The notes below the pieces were generated by a model. It saw only the letters and a list, made by a program, of their open reading frames with translations. It was not told where the DNA came from and made no database searches. A stretch of 34,668 nt of DNA from JAPLXD01 sp041661585 (lineage in GTDB: Bacteria; Patescibacteriota; Minisyncoccia; Moranbacterales; UBA11712). Both the position numbers and the translations under genes were made by a program. Location of the stretch: assembly GCA_041661585.1 (NCBI GenBank), contig JBAZUC010000003.1, forward strand, positions 1 through 34,668, given 5' to 3'. Shown here piece by piece: positions 15,779 through 23,089 of the stretch (the stretch's first letter is position 1; each line of letters opens with the position of its first letter).

Positions 15779-16692
15779 TTTTTTCGCCTTGAAATTTTTA
15801 ACATTGAAACCGCCTTGAACTCGTCCCACCCAAATTTTTCCGGATATTCTCGCCAAGAACCTTCGCACACCTTGTCATAATCACATTTCTTGCATTGAGG
15901 CCCCTTCGCCTTGCCTTCATTTCGGCGAGCCTCAGTGAAATTCTCAACTACCGACTTAAAATCATAGATTTTCGTGGATGGAATGATATTTTCGGCGATA
16001 TGATCTTCATAGCCACTCATAAAACAATACGGAATCGCTTCGGTCATGCACGCTATTCCCTTCTTTTTCCCGATATCGAGCCCTTTTTTCGCGAACGGTT
16101 CAACCAGAGTCATGCGCGGAACGATGGAATCGAAATTATCCCTCGCGTTGCCGGTAGCGTGAACAAACGCAAATTGATATTGATCAGCACCAAGATTGAT
16201 AAGCAATCGGGCAATTTCCGGAAGATGCCTATAGTTTGATCTGGTAATAACAGTGTTTGTGATAATTTTTTGACCAAGTTTTTTCAAATTCTTGATTCCT
16301 TTCGTAGTCTGGTCGAAACTTCCCTTGGCAGAGGTGAGATAGTCATGAAGCTCGGCGCAATGTCCATGCAAAGCGGGTGAAAATTCATTTGCGCCCGCCT
16401 TAATCGTCTTTTTGCAGAAATCCAAATACGCGAACATCCGGCCATTGGTTTGAATCTGAATCGTTTTGAATTTCAATTCTTTGGCAAACCCCACAAGTTC
16501 CAAAAAATCGGATCGGATCGTCGGCTCGCCGCCCGTAAATACAATGCCTTGGCAATCACGGGAAGCCTCTTTCATTTCTTCTTTAACTTTGGAAGTTTTT
16601 TTATCTCTGAATTCGGTTCGTTTTCTCCCCTGCACGCAAAATAGGCAGTGATTATTGCAGGAAAAGCCTATTTTTATATCAGCTTTTTTCAT
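15775..16692 (-). CDS. Radical SAM protein, HxsC-like (array member 7)
   Basis: 305 residues. CNNHCLFC (Cys12, 16, 19), VFTGGEPTIRSDFLEL, IQTNGRMFAYLDF and FSPALHGHCAELHDYL. The C-terminal patch CKKCDYDKVCEGSW continues YPEKFGWDEFKAV. Both ends overlap neighbours as ATGA (15775-15778 and 16689-16692), so translation of members 6 to 8 is coupled. Substrate unknown; the class fits modification of a ribosomally made peptide. Confidence 0.87.
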   Translation of the reverse strand: MKKADIKIGFSCNNHCLFCVQGRKRTEFRDKKTSKVKEEMKEASRDCQGIVFTGGEPTIRSDFLELVGFAKELKFKTIQIQTNGRMFAYLDFCKKTIKAGANEFSPALHGHCAELHDYLTSAKGSFDQTTKGIKNLKKLGQKIITNTVITRSNYRHLPEIARLLINLGADQYQFAFVHATGNARDNFDSIVPRMTLVEPFAKKGLDIGKKKGIACMTEAIPYCFMSGYEDHIAENIIPSTKIYDFKSVVENFTEARRNEGKAKGPQCKKCDYDKVCEGSWREYPEKFGWDEFKAVSMLKISRRKK

Positions 16693-17594
16693 TTTTTTGC
16701 CACATTGATTAAAAATTCAGTCAAGGTGCGATCCACTTTCATCGTAATTTTCAGAATTTCCTCCGGAAATGTCCTTTTCAAGATGTATTTCGGGTCAATG
16801 TTCAGGGGAAAATCGGAAACAGCGCGCCAGTCCGCAAGATTATGCACATTGCCTAATTTTAGCATATTGCCATATTTTCTGATATGTCTGTCGAGAAAAT
16901 AGTTTCCAAAATAAACATCCCCGTTGCAATCAACCGTAAGCGCGGAGCTGTGGAGAGGCACTTGATTTTTTTGCTCCAAATTTTCGAGTCGTATTCTTGT
17001 CTTCGCGCTTGCAATGACTTTTCTCATTTCATCAAAACATTTCCGAAGACTCCTGATTTCCTTCAGGGACCATTTAACATAGTAAGCCGGCAAAAATTTG
17101 AATCTCCTGATCCCTTTCCCGCTGAGGTCGACAAAAATACTTTTTGCTGAATCCGTTTTCCCCGGCAGTAGGTTTATGGTTACGACCAGAGAAGGCAATC
17201 TGGTGCAAATATTGAGAAAAAGACGGCTGCTGAAAATTTCTTTGCGCACCGAACTGACAATCAGCTTCAAGTTGGGTCTTTTCTGAAAAAAATCAACTTT
17301 TTTTCTGTCAAGGAGCAGGCCGTTGGTCACAAGGTCGAAATCGACGTTCGCATATCTTTTTTGAGTTCGATTCACAATCCTTCTTATAACTTCAAAATTG
17401 AGCAGTGGTTCGCCACCGAAAAATCTTATGAGCGGCCTTTGAGAAGAATCATTTTTTCCCAAAAAAAGAGAAACAGCCCTCCAGGCAGTTTCAAAGTTCA
17501 TATTTGTATTGCTTTTCTCCACTTGGCAGTGAGCGCATCTGAGATTGCATCGCTTTGTGACGACCAAGATCAGAATTTTTTTGTCAGACCTCAT
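16689..17594 (-). CDS. Radical SAM protein without C-terminal Cys patch (array member 8)
   Basis: 301 residues. CNLRCAHC (Cys16, 20, 23), RFFGGEPLLNFEVI and LVTNGLLL are radical SAM motifs of the anSME/SPASM type, not of the HxsC-like members. A SPASM-like strand ALTVDCNGDVYFGNYFL is present around residue 225, but the further Cys ligands expected in a SPASM domain are missing, so it probably lacks complete auxiliary clusters. It directly follows the precursor-like gene (97-base gap with only a weak 5-bp hairpin), a frequent position for the primary maturase. An AAGGG sequence lies 4-5 bases before its ATG. Confidence 0.84.
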   Translation of the reverse strand: MRSDKKILILVVTKRCNLRCAHCQVEKSNTNMNFETAWRAVSLFLGKNDSSQRPLIRFFGGEPLLNFEVIRRIVNRTQKRYANVDFDLVTNGLLLDRKKVDFFQKRPNLKLIVSSVRKEIFSSRLFLNICTRLPSLVVTINLLPGKTDSAKSIFVDLSGKGIRRFKFLPAYYVKWSLKEIRSLRKCFDEMRKVIASAKTRIRLENLEQKNQVPLHSSALTVDCNGDVYFGNYFLDRHIRKYGNMLKLGNVHNLADWRAVSDFPLNIDPKYILKRTFPEEILKITMKVDRTLTEFLINVAKK

Positions 17595-17691
17595 TATCCC
17601 TTTTGCTTTTCATTATTAGCTGGAGCTTATTCAAAAGAATGCGTGAAAGCGTTTTGAGTCTTTCTGAAGACGGCGGATAAAAAAGGGCAGA

Positions 17692-17964
17692 TCAATAGGC
17701 GCCGTGAGAACCGTGGGAGCCGTGAGCGCCGTGAGAACCGTGGGAGCCGTGAGAACCGTGGGAGCTATGCGAACTATGAGCGCAAGTGGCGCTGGCGATG
17801 TTCGCATTCGGTTTCATAAGCCCGGACAGAGCAGCGGCACTGGCAATCGCCACTATTCCCATTCTTGCTACGCTTGATTTGTTGATACTACCCTCTTCAC
17901 TTGAAAGAAAGGCTTTTATTTGTTTTTTGATTCTGGGAATCTTTGCTTTTTTTGTTTGTGCCAT
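17692..17964 (-). CDS. His-Xaa-Ser repeat precursor-like peptide (HxsA-like)
   Basis: 90 residues from ATG 17964 (a TTG at 17973 is possible). A basic N-terminus is followed by IKAFLSSEEGSINKSSVARMG, a phrase I associate with His-Xaa-Ser precursor leaders, then a hydrophobic segment (GIVAIASAAALSGLM) and NIASATCA, which could be a signal-peptidase-like site. The C-terminal 28 residues are nine triplets: HSS twice, HGS three times, HGA, HGS twice, HGA, then Tyr. HxsA proteins end in His-Xaa-Ser repeats and are encoded next to HxsB, HxsC and HxsD, all of which have counterparts here. The gene is therefore the likely substrate of the surrounding radical SAM enzymes. One Cys lies directly before the repeat. 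No Shine-Dalgarno is visible. Confidence 0.82.
   Translation of the reverse strand: MAQTKKAKIPRIKKQIKAFLSSEEGSINKSSVARMGIVAIASAAALSGLMKPNANIASATCAHSSHSSHGSHGSHGSHGAHGSHGSHGAY
17698..17778 (-). repeat. 9-base/18-base tandem repeat encoding His-Gly-Ser triplets
   Basis: Nine 9-base units in frame. Codon use alternates, so units pair into an 18-base period (CACGGTTCTCACGGCTCC occurs twice exactly, then variants ending GGCGCT and GGCGCC). The first two units (CATAGTTCG, CATAGCTCC) are more diverged. This suggests growth by duplication of two-triplet blocks towards the 3' end. Confidence 0.9.
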
Positions 17965-17996
17965 ATGAGTCAATTTTTATTAATTGTTATTTTTAA

Positions 17997-18962
17997 TTAG
18001 CTTTTTGCAGCATCTTCCAGAGCTTTCAGGCGATTATTGTCATAATACATATCACATCTAACCTTGCCTGTGTCCAGGATGGAACGGCAATCAAAATTTT
18101 GGTCAAAAAACAATTTGTATATGGGATACTGGTTCCTGCGGGAAATCTCTTCAAGCAGATCCGGATTATTTTCCCTGACTGCTCTCACGAAATGGGACAG
18201 CTGGACACACTCATACCAGAGATCTTCCCCGACTGTCGGATCCTGAGGAGAGGGTATGAATTTTCCCTTTTGGTCATCACAGACCGCAAAATCTTTTTTG
18301 TTGACGGCCAGACAAATTGACCGAGCCAGTGATCCATTTTGAAAATCCGCGCAGCTTTGTTCTGTTTTGGCGGTGACAAGCGCGCTGCACAAATTTTCGC
18401 AGTCTTTCTTGTCTGAATCCTTGCAAGCCTGCACATATTCAGGCAAACATTGTCCGGAACGCATAGCCGGTAAAACGGAATCTTTAAATAATTTGAATTG
18501 GAACTCGCAATGAGTTTCAACGAGCGGATCAGGAATTTTTTGGCATTCTTCGATTTTTCCATTTTTTATGGCGGAACAGGTCAAATACTTTTCGGTTTCG
18601 AATGGATTCATTCGGAACATATCGGGAATCGCCTGCGACATGGCCACTGCGTCAAAATTCGCTATTCCATCATATGTTTCCTCGCATTTTCCTTTTTCAG
18701 CAGTAAGATAGTCTGTTATCTCTTGAATGCTTTTCCCCTTTATCTTCGACAATTCATCGGCAGAAACAACGGCCTTGCTCTTTTTTTCATAAGACAGGGA
18801 ATGAGGGCTGTTGTACGATGCCTTCTTCGCAACTTTCTCATCCAATGCCTTTTTGCGGATCTGCTGAACCTGCCAGCTCCCAAAGATCACCGCGGCTATC
18901 GCCAAAAGGCAGATGATCGCCACAATAATGATCTTTTTGTTTTTGTTTTCTTCTATTATCAT
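17997..18962 (-). CDS. Membrane-anchored Cys-rich protein, unknown, between hxsA-like and hxsB-like genes
   Basis: 321 residues. A short acidic/basic N-terminus, one membrane helix (about residues 10-28: IIIVAIICLLAIAAVIFG), then a long exported domain with about 14 Cys, several in patterns such as GKCEE, LTCSAIKNGKIEEC, CENLC and CRSIL...VRCDMY. The spacing of paired Cys every 20-40 residues suggests disulfides or short helical repeats. I do not recognise the family. It is flanked by the precursor-like and HxsB-like genes on the same strand (32 and 57 bases away), so it belongs to the system. It could be an extracytoplasmic partner, carrier or target; this is inference. Confidence 0.75.
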   Translation of the reverse strand: MIIEENKNKKIIIVAIICLLAIAAVIFGSWQVQQIRKKALDEKVAKKASYNSPHSLSYEKKSKAVVSADELSKIKGKSIQEITDYLTAEKGKCEETYDGIANFDAVAMSQAIPDMFRMNPFETEKYLTCSAIKNGKIEECQKIPDPLVETHCEFQFKLFKDSVLPAMRSGQCLPEYVQACKDSDKKDCENLCSALVTAKTEQSCADFQNGSLARSICLAVNKKDFAVCDDQKGKFIPSPQDPTVGEDLWYECVQLSHFVRAVRENNPDLLEEISRRNQYPIYKLFFDQNFDCRSILDTGKVRCDMYYDNNRLKALEDAAKS

Positions 18963-19019
18963 TTTTTTAAAATAAATTGTAAAAAAATTTTATTGAAAAT
19001 CTTTGTTTTTGTCAACCAT

Positions 19020-20513
19020 CTATTTGGGAGGAATTTTCTGACTGCATTCGATTTCTCTTCTTGCCCATCTTTCTAATATTTTTTTTGTTTTGTTGCTCTG
19101 CAAATATTCAAAAATCATATCAAAAATGGATTTTGAAATAATGCACCGCATGCTATTTGGCTGTTGACTGAAAATGTTTCCCGTTTCGGCATAGTTATAG
19201 ATCGGACACACCCCGCAATAGGGCTGATATGCGCAATGGGCACACCCGGCCTGACAACTCGTTTCGGAAGCCAAGCACATCCCTTTTAATGTTGGGTTGT
19301 CTATTATCTCCGAATAACTGTTTTTTGTGACATCTCCCAGCTTAAACATATCTTCTCCCGCATATCCCATCATTCTTCCCTCGTCGCAGGTATATATGCT
19401 TCCGTCATAATCATAGGCCAATTGGCCGATGCCCGCTCCGCAAGGCGAACGCAATTCCAGATAATTGATGTCTTCATCCTCAAGTATCTTCGATGCCATC
19501 ATTGCGGCTGTCCGCTCATGAAATTTTTTTCCGGATTTATTCAGCTCAAAAATATATTCCAGCGCCTTTTGGTAAAATTTCAGATATTCCTCCGTAGTAT
19601 AGCCTATTTTCGACCAGATCTTTCCTGCTATCCCGAGCGGACTCAAGGGCCTCAAAAATATCGCTTCAAATCCCCACTTGAGATATTCATCAACAATTTC
19701 TTTTGGATGATCCAGCGAGAACCGGCTGACGGTCACAATCGCTCCCGGCTGATGATAATATATTTTCCCTTTCACCTTTTTCCGTTCCAATTGCCTGTAT
19801 TTTTCAAGGGCGATATTGAGCCATTTGGTGGTGCTCTCATAGCTGCCTTGCGCCAGAAACGGACGATTTTTGTTTTGAATCTCCTTCGGACCATCCAAAG
19901 ATGAGCAAAGCGCCACGTGATTGTTGAAAAAGAACTCCAATTTTTCTTTGTCCATCAATGAAAAGTTCGATACCAGCCGCAATTCCAAATTCTTTTTTTC
20001 GGCCTTGTTCTTCTCGTTGGCGTATTCAACAATAAACTTCACAATCGGCCAATTCAGAAGCGGCTCTCCGCCCTGAAATTCTATGGCGATATTTTTGTTT
20101 GGAGTGGTAAAGATGAAATCGACGGTCTGCTTCGCGGTTGCCAGATCCATATCATATTTCATATCATCCACTTTTTTCGAGCTCGTCTGGCAATATATGC
20201 AATTATAGTTGCAGCGCAAGGTCACGACAATGATGTGAAGACTCGGACCTCCGAGGAGATTCCCTCGTTTCTTCGCGTATTTTTCAATGTACGTTTCAAA
20301 ATTTATCTTATCCCGAATGAAATTTTTTTTCAGCAATTCGCGATACTTCTTGTTTTTCGGATTTATTTTCCCCTCGAGATATTGCTTGAATTCCTTCTCT
20401 TCAAGCAACGCATAATCTCCCACGTCGTTCGTTAAGAGGTATTCCTTACCCAATTTTTTATATCGAAAAAATCCGACTTTCGAGTGATTCAGTTTATTCG
20501 TATTGAAATCCAT
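19020..20513 (-). CDS. hxsB: His-Xaa-Ser system radical SAM maturase HxsB-like
   Basis: 497 residues. The N-terminal ~90 residues (VGFFRYKKLGKEYLLTNDVG, then an Asp/Glu-rich leader-binding-type domain) match the HxsB layout. The radical SAM motif is TLRCNYNCIYC (Cys101, 105, 108), followed by IEFQGGEPLLNWPIV, SNFSLMDKEKLEFF, CSSLDGPKEIQNKNRP and IFLRPLSPLGIAGK, all closely matching HxsB. A C-terminal SPASM region has SPCGAGIGQLAYDYDGSIY, TCDEGRMMGYAGEDMFKLG and CQAGCAHCAYQPYCGVCP, giving ligands for auxiliary 4Fe-4S clusters. HxsB is one of two maturases in His-Xaa-Ser loci; the reaction has not been established as far as I know. It is the best-recognised gene of the cluster. Confidence 0.88.
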   Translation of the reverse strand: MDFNTNKLNHSKVGFFRYKKLGKEYLLTNDVGDYALLEEKEFKQYLEGKINPKNKKYRELLKKNFIRDKINFETYIEKYAKKRGNLLGGPSLHIIVVTLRCNYNCIYCQTSSKKVDDMKYDMDLATAKQTVDFIFTTPNKNIAIEFQGGEPLLNWPIVKFIVEYANEKNKAEKKNLELRLVSNFSLMDKEKLEFFFNNHVALCSSLDGPKEIQNKNRPFLAQGSYESTTKWLNIALEKYRQLERKKVKGKIYYHQPGAIVTVSRFSLDHPKEIVDEYLKWGFEAIFLRPLSPLGIAGKIWSKIGYTTEEYLKFYQKALEYIFELNKSGKKFHERTAAMMASKILEDEDINYLELRSPCGAGIGQLAYDYDGSIYTCDEGRMMGYAGEDMFKLGDVTKNSYSEIIDNPTLKGMCLASETSCQAGCAHCAYQPYCGVCPIYNYAETGNIFSQQPNSMRCIISKSIFDMIFEYLQSNKTKKILERWARREIECSQKIPPK

Positions 20514-20535
20514 AATCTTCCAACGTCTTAATTTC

Positions 20536-20736
20536 TCACATGCCTTTCTCGAGGCTCAAAATATAGTTGCAGAATTCTCGCTCGATAACATCCTGCGTGC
20601 CGTTCTCTTTTGGCTTGATCGAGATCAAATAATACTTTCCTTTTTCTGACAGTCGGAAACCGGCAAGTCCTTTATAATCTTTTATTGCCTGCTCGATCGC
20701 CTCTCGAACATATATTTTTCTGTTTAATTTTACCAT
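20536..20736 (-). CDS. Small conserved partner protein with EFCNYxLxL motif
   Basis: 66 residues from ATG 20736 (longer frames upstream run into the neighbour). KLNRKIYVREAIEQAIKDYK, then a two-strand GFRLSEKGKYYLISI and IEREFCNYILSLEK at the end. Small proteins of this shape (an alpha-beta-beta-alpha unit closing on EFCNY-I/V-L-x-L) are, to my recollection, found beside HxsB/HxsD in other bacteria. A leader-binding or scaffold role similar to PqqD/HxsD is a guess. It lies 13 bases after the HxsD-like gene and 22 before hxsB. Confidence 0.7.
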   Translation of the reverse strand: MVKLNRKIYVREAIEQAIKDYKGLAGFRLSEKGKYYLISIKPKENGTQDVIEREFCNYILSLEKGM

Positions 20737-20749
20737 GCTGATTTTGTCG

Positions 20750-21214
20750 CTATTTTTTCTTTGCCTTTTTTTCTCTTTTCTTTGGAGCCGGCTGCGCATC
20801 TTCCCAGGAAGTGGCAATTCCCAGCGGGTCATCGCGCCAATCGCCGGCAGACTGATCATTTTCAACGCTTGGCTGTTCCGATAAATTTTCCGGCAAGCTG
20901 GAAACCAGCGCGGACGCAACGATATATTCCCTAATCTTCTGGTTGTTTCTCGCTATTTCCACTCGCAGAAGAAAATTCAGCAGTTCATTGAGAAACTCGC
21001 CCTCCAAGGCTTCTAATTTCTTTTTATCCGCTTTTTCTTTGCTCCTAAGCCGAACCATTATTTCTTTTTCAGGATCTCCGTCCAAATATATGTAGGCCCT
21101 GTCAATAAAAACATAAGCAGCGCTGAAAATAGCTTCCAGCGGATAATTTTTCGTTTTCAGCCAAAACACCACATCTTGATCTTTTGGGCTGATTTTTCTT
21201 TTTGGTAGCTGCAT
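20750..21214 (-). CDS. hxsD: HxsD-like His-Xaa-Ser system protein
   Basis: 154 residues. NYPLEAIFSAAYVFIDRAY, IYLDGDPEKEIMVRL, LEGEFLNELLNFLLRVEI and QKIREYIVASALVSS correspond to the HxsD pattern, whose hallmark is a Leu-Leu-Asn stretch near the centre. The tail contains DDPLGIATSWEDA, which I also associate with this family, and ends in a Lys-rich run. Family members are small, without a known catalytic residue set, and are thought to assist the radical SAM maturases. It lies between the exported Cys-module protein and the EFCNY protein. Confidence 0.82.
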   Translation of the reverse strand: MQLPKRKISPKDQDVVFWLKTKNYPLEAIFSAAYVFIDRAYIYLDGDPEKEIMVRLRSKEKADKKKLEALEGEFLNELLNFLLRVEIARNNQKIREYIVASALVSSLPENLSEQPSVENDQSAGDWRDDPLGIATSWEDAQPAPKKREKKAKKK

Positions 21215-21228
21215 ATGTTTGGTCTTTG

Positions 21229-22269
21229 TTAATTCGTCTCAATCCAGCCACAGGAGCGGGTGTTCCCAGCGCGGCAAGATGAGATAGTGCCTCCACAAAC
21301 AGTGCTTCCACACGTCCAGACCCACTCCGTGTAATTGTTTTCCAAGCTGCCATTATTGAAGGAGCTTTCCGGAGAACACAAGTTACTCGAGGGAGTGCCT
21401 GATTGACAGAAATTGTTTCCGTCGAGGCTACCGCATTGGCCAGTTTGTTTCACGTCATAAGTCTTGCTGCATGGAGCAGTCGGGGTATGGCATGGATCAT
21501 TGTTTGTACAATCCCACTTCCATGGATTGTCTGCGCTGCCGTCACCGTGAAAATTTGTCGCTGTGTTGTCTGCAACGCATAAGTTGGGACTGGACGAGGT
21601 GAGCGACTCACCTTGGCAGATAGTCCCTCCAAGCACGCTCCCACACTGACTTTGGCTTGGAGTTAGGGCGGTAGCACAGCATAAAGGCGAAGACTGTCCT
21701 CCAAAAAAACCGTCACATTTCCAGCTCCAAGGATTGTCATTGTTTATGATATTCGGCATCCCAATGATGCATAACTCGGAAGAAGGCTTTGTATTCAAAG
21801 TATCTGGCGCGCAGAAAGATAGGTTTTGCGCACACTTCCCATCTATGTTGCCAAGAACAAAACTTCCTTGGGCATAGGGACTCCAATCATAAGCGTCCTT
21901 CACTCTCACGGCATAATTGTATGTAGAGTTGTCAATTGGTAGCGTTCCCGGAGGTACTTCGTATGAATAGTTCCCCGGCGGAAACGGAGCTGGTAACGTC
22001 AGGGATTTGATCCCTGTGTCATAGTTGGTTGATGCACTGGTAATTGTTATTTGATAATTATAAAAGGGACTTCTAGATACTTTGAAATTTATTTTTGGTC
22101 TGTTTGGGTTGATCAAATCGGGTTCAGGCGGCCCGACACAAACCTCGATATTCGTAAACGGCGCTGCTCCAAATGTTTCACTCGCAAAACTGCACACAAA
22201 AACCAAAACGAGTAAAATTGTGGCTATTCTCTCGATTTTGATATATTTTTTTTTGTTTTCGTTATTCAT
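21229..22269 (-). CDS. Exported protein with FN3-like domain and tandem Cys modules
   Basis: 346 residues. A Sec signal peptide (residues ~15-35, cut near FGAA). Residues ~40-145 form a beta-sandwich-like domain (PKINFKVSRSPFYNYQITIT, YAVRVKDAYDWSPYAQGSFV). Residues ~150-346 carry repeated modules with C-x-S..., LC, W-x-W-x-C and GG-C: NPWSWKCDGFFGG, NPWKWDC, EWVWTCGSTVCGG. Such modules occur in surface proteins of many bacteria. The domain is shared with the shorter gene upstream. The C-terminus ends in GNTRSCGWIETN without an anchor. The role is unknown; being exported and placed inside the cluster, it may be a surface partner or a second substrate. Confidence 0.8.
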   Translation of the reverse strand: MNNENKKKYIKIERIATILLVLVFVCSFASETFGAAPFTNIEVCVGPPEPDLINPNRPKINFKVSRSPFYNYQITITSASTNYDTGIKSLTLPAPFPPGNYSYEVPPGTLPIDNSTYNYAVRVKDAYDWSPYAQGSFVLGNIDGKCAQNLSFCAPDTLNTKPSSELCIIGMPNIINNDNPWSWKCDGFFGGQSSPLCCATALTPSQSQCGSVLGGTICQGESLTSSSPNLCVADNTATNFHGDGSADNPWKWDCTNNDPCHTPTAPCSKTYDVKQTGQCGSLDGNNFCQSGTPSSNLCSPESSFNNGSLENNYTEWVWTCGSTVCGGTISSCRAGNTRSCGWIETN

Positions 22270-22399
22270 TTAAAGATAACTTACTATAAATGTACGGCAT
22301 GCTTCATTCTTTGGTCAAATCTAGCTTAAATACACTTCTGCGAAACTCGGCCGAGTCGCTGCAGTATCTCACAAAGACGAATTTCGCACGCAGAGACTT

Positions 22400-22978
22400 C
22401 TAGATTCTCGACTGGACTGCATTTCCTGAGAAGGAAAACCCACCAAAAACGTTCGCCAGAGAACTGCATGCTCCCGAGGCAACCTGCCTTGCTCCGGACG
22501 AATTTTCGTCGGACATGCTTAATGGACAGGTAGCACTCGTTCCCTTGAGGACAAAATCTCCTTGGGCATAGGGAGTCCAATCGTAAGCATCCTTCACTCT
22601 CACAACAAAATTGTATGTAGTGTCGTCGATAGGCAATATCCCCTTAGGCACAGTCAGTGTATACGTGCCGGGCGGATTGTTCCCGGATCCCCATTTTTGT
22701 ATTCCGGTATCATACAGAACTGTTGTAAATATTGAATCTCGGCTGATCGCCACTTGGTAATCAGAAAATGGATGCCCGGATGTTGTAAAGCTTATTTTAG
22801 GCGTGGTAGGATCTGTCATATTCGGCATGGGCGGTTGAACACAAACTTGAATATTCGCATTATTCGCCGCAGCGTTGGCTTTGCCACCGAGAAATATCGA
22901 CAGCAAAAAAAGGAAAGCAATTAATATTATCTTGACATCTACTCCACCTATTTTATTTTTATTTTTTGTTGTAGCCAT
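22400..22978 (-). CDS. Exported FN3-like protein, paralogue of the following gene without Cys modules
   Basis: 192 residues. N-terminal signal/anchor (residues ~14-36, ending KANAAANN). The single beta-sandwich domain is clearly paralogous to its neighbour: PKISFTTSGHPFSDYQVAI, PKGILPIDDTTYNFVVRVKD and AYDWTPYAQGDFVLKGTS align with the same segments. It stops after ~45 further residues at TAG 22400. The frame then stays open for about 31 codons, so a longer protein with a nonsense change is possible. First gene of the main transcript, with a strong promoter at 23041-23069. Confidence 0.78.
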   Translation of the reverse strand: MATTKNKNKIGGVDVKIILIAFLFLLSIFLGGKANAAANNANIQVCVQPPMPNMTDPTTPKISFTTSGHPFSDYQVAISRDSIFTTVLYDTGIQKWGSGNNPPGTYTLTVPKGILPIDDTTYNFVVRVKDAYDWTPYAQGDFVLKGTSATCPLSMSDENSSGARQVASGACSSLANVFGGFSFSGNAVQSRI

Positions 22979-23040
22979 AATAGTTTTTTGTCCCGCGTAA
23001 TATTAACTATATTCTCACGAAACAGAATCTGCTTATTGCT

Positions 23041-23069
23041 ATTATACAATTAAAATCAAATCCGTGCAA
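23041..23069 (-). promoter_or_regulatory. Strong promoter for the Hxs-like radical SAM cluster
   Basis: Minus strand TTGCAC (23069-23064), a 17-base spacer, and TATAAT (23046-23041). Predicted start near 23034 gives a ~55-base leader before 22978. All genes from 22978 to 8369 run in the same direction with only short gaps, and I see no convincing terminator within, so this may drive the whole cluster. Confidence 0.65.
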
Positions 23070-23089
23070 ATTGATACAAATAGAGCAGC

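Noticed and set aside
17698..17778. Short tandem repeats that could be taken for a CRISPR-like or minisatellite array
   Set aside because: The 9-base units are in frame, have no spacers and encode His-Xaa-Ser triplets of a leader peptide.
9391..20513. Match between nine radical SAM genes and nine His-containing triplets
   Set aside because: Attractive, but with triplet number likely to vary by slippage, it is best treated as coincidence until relatives are compared.
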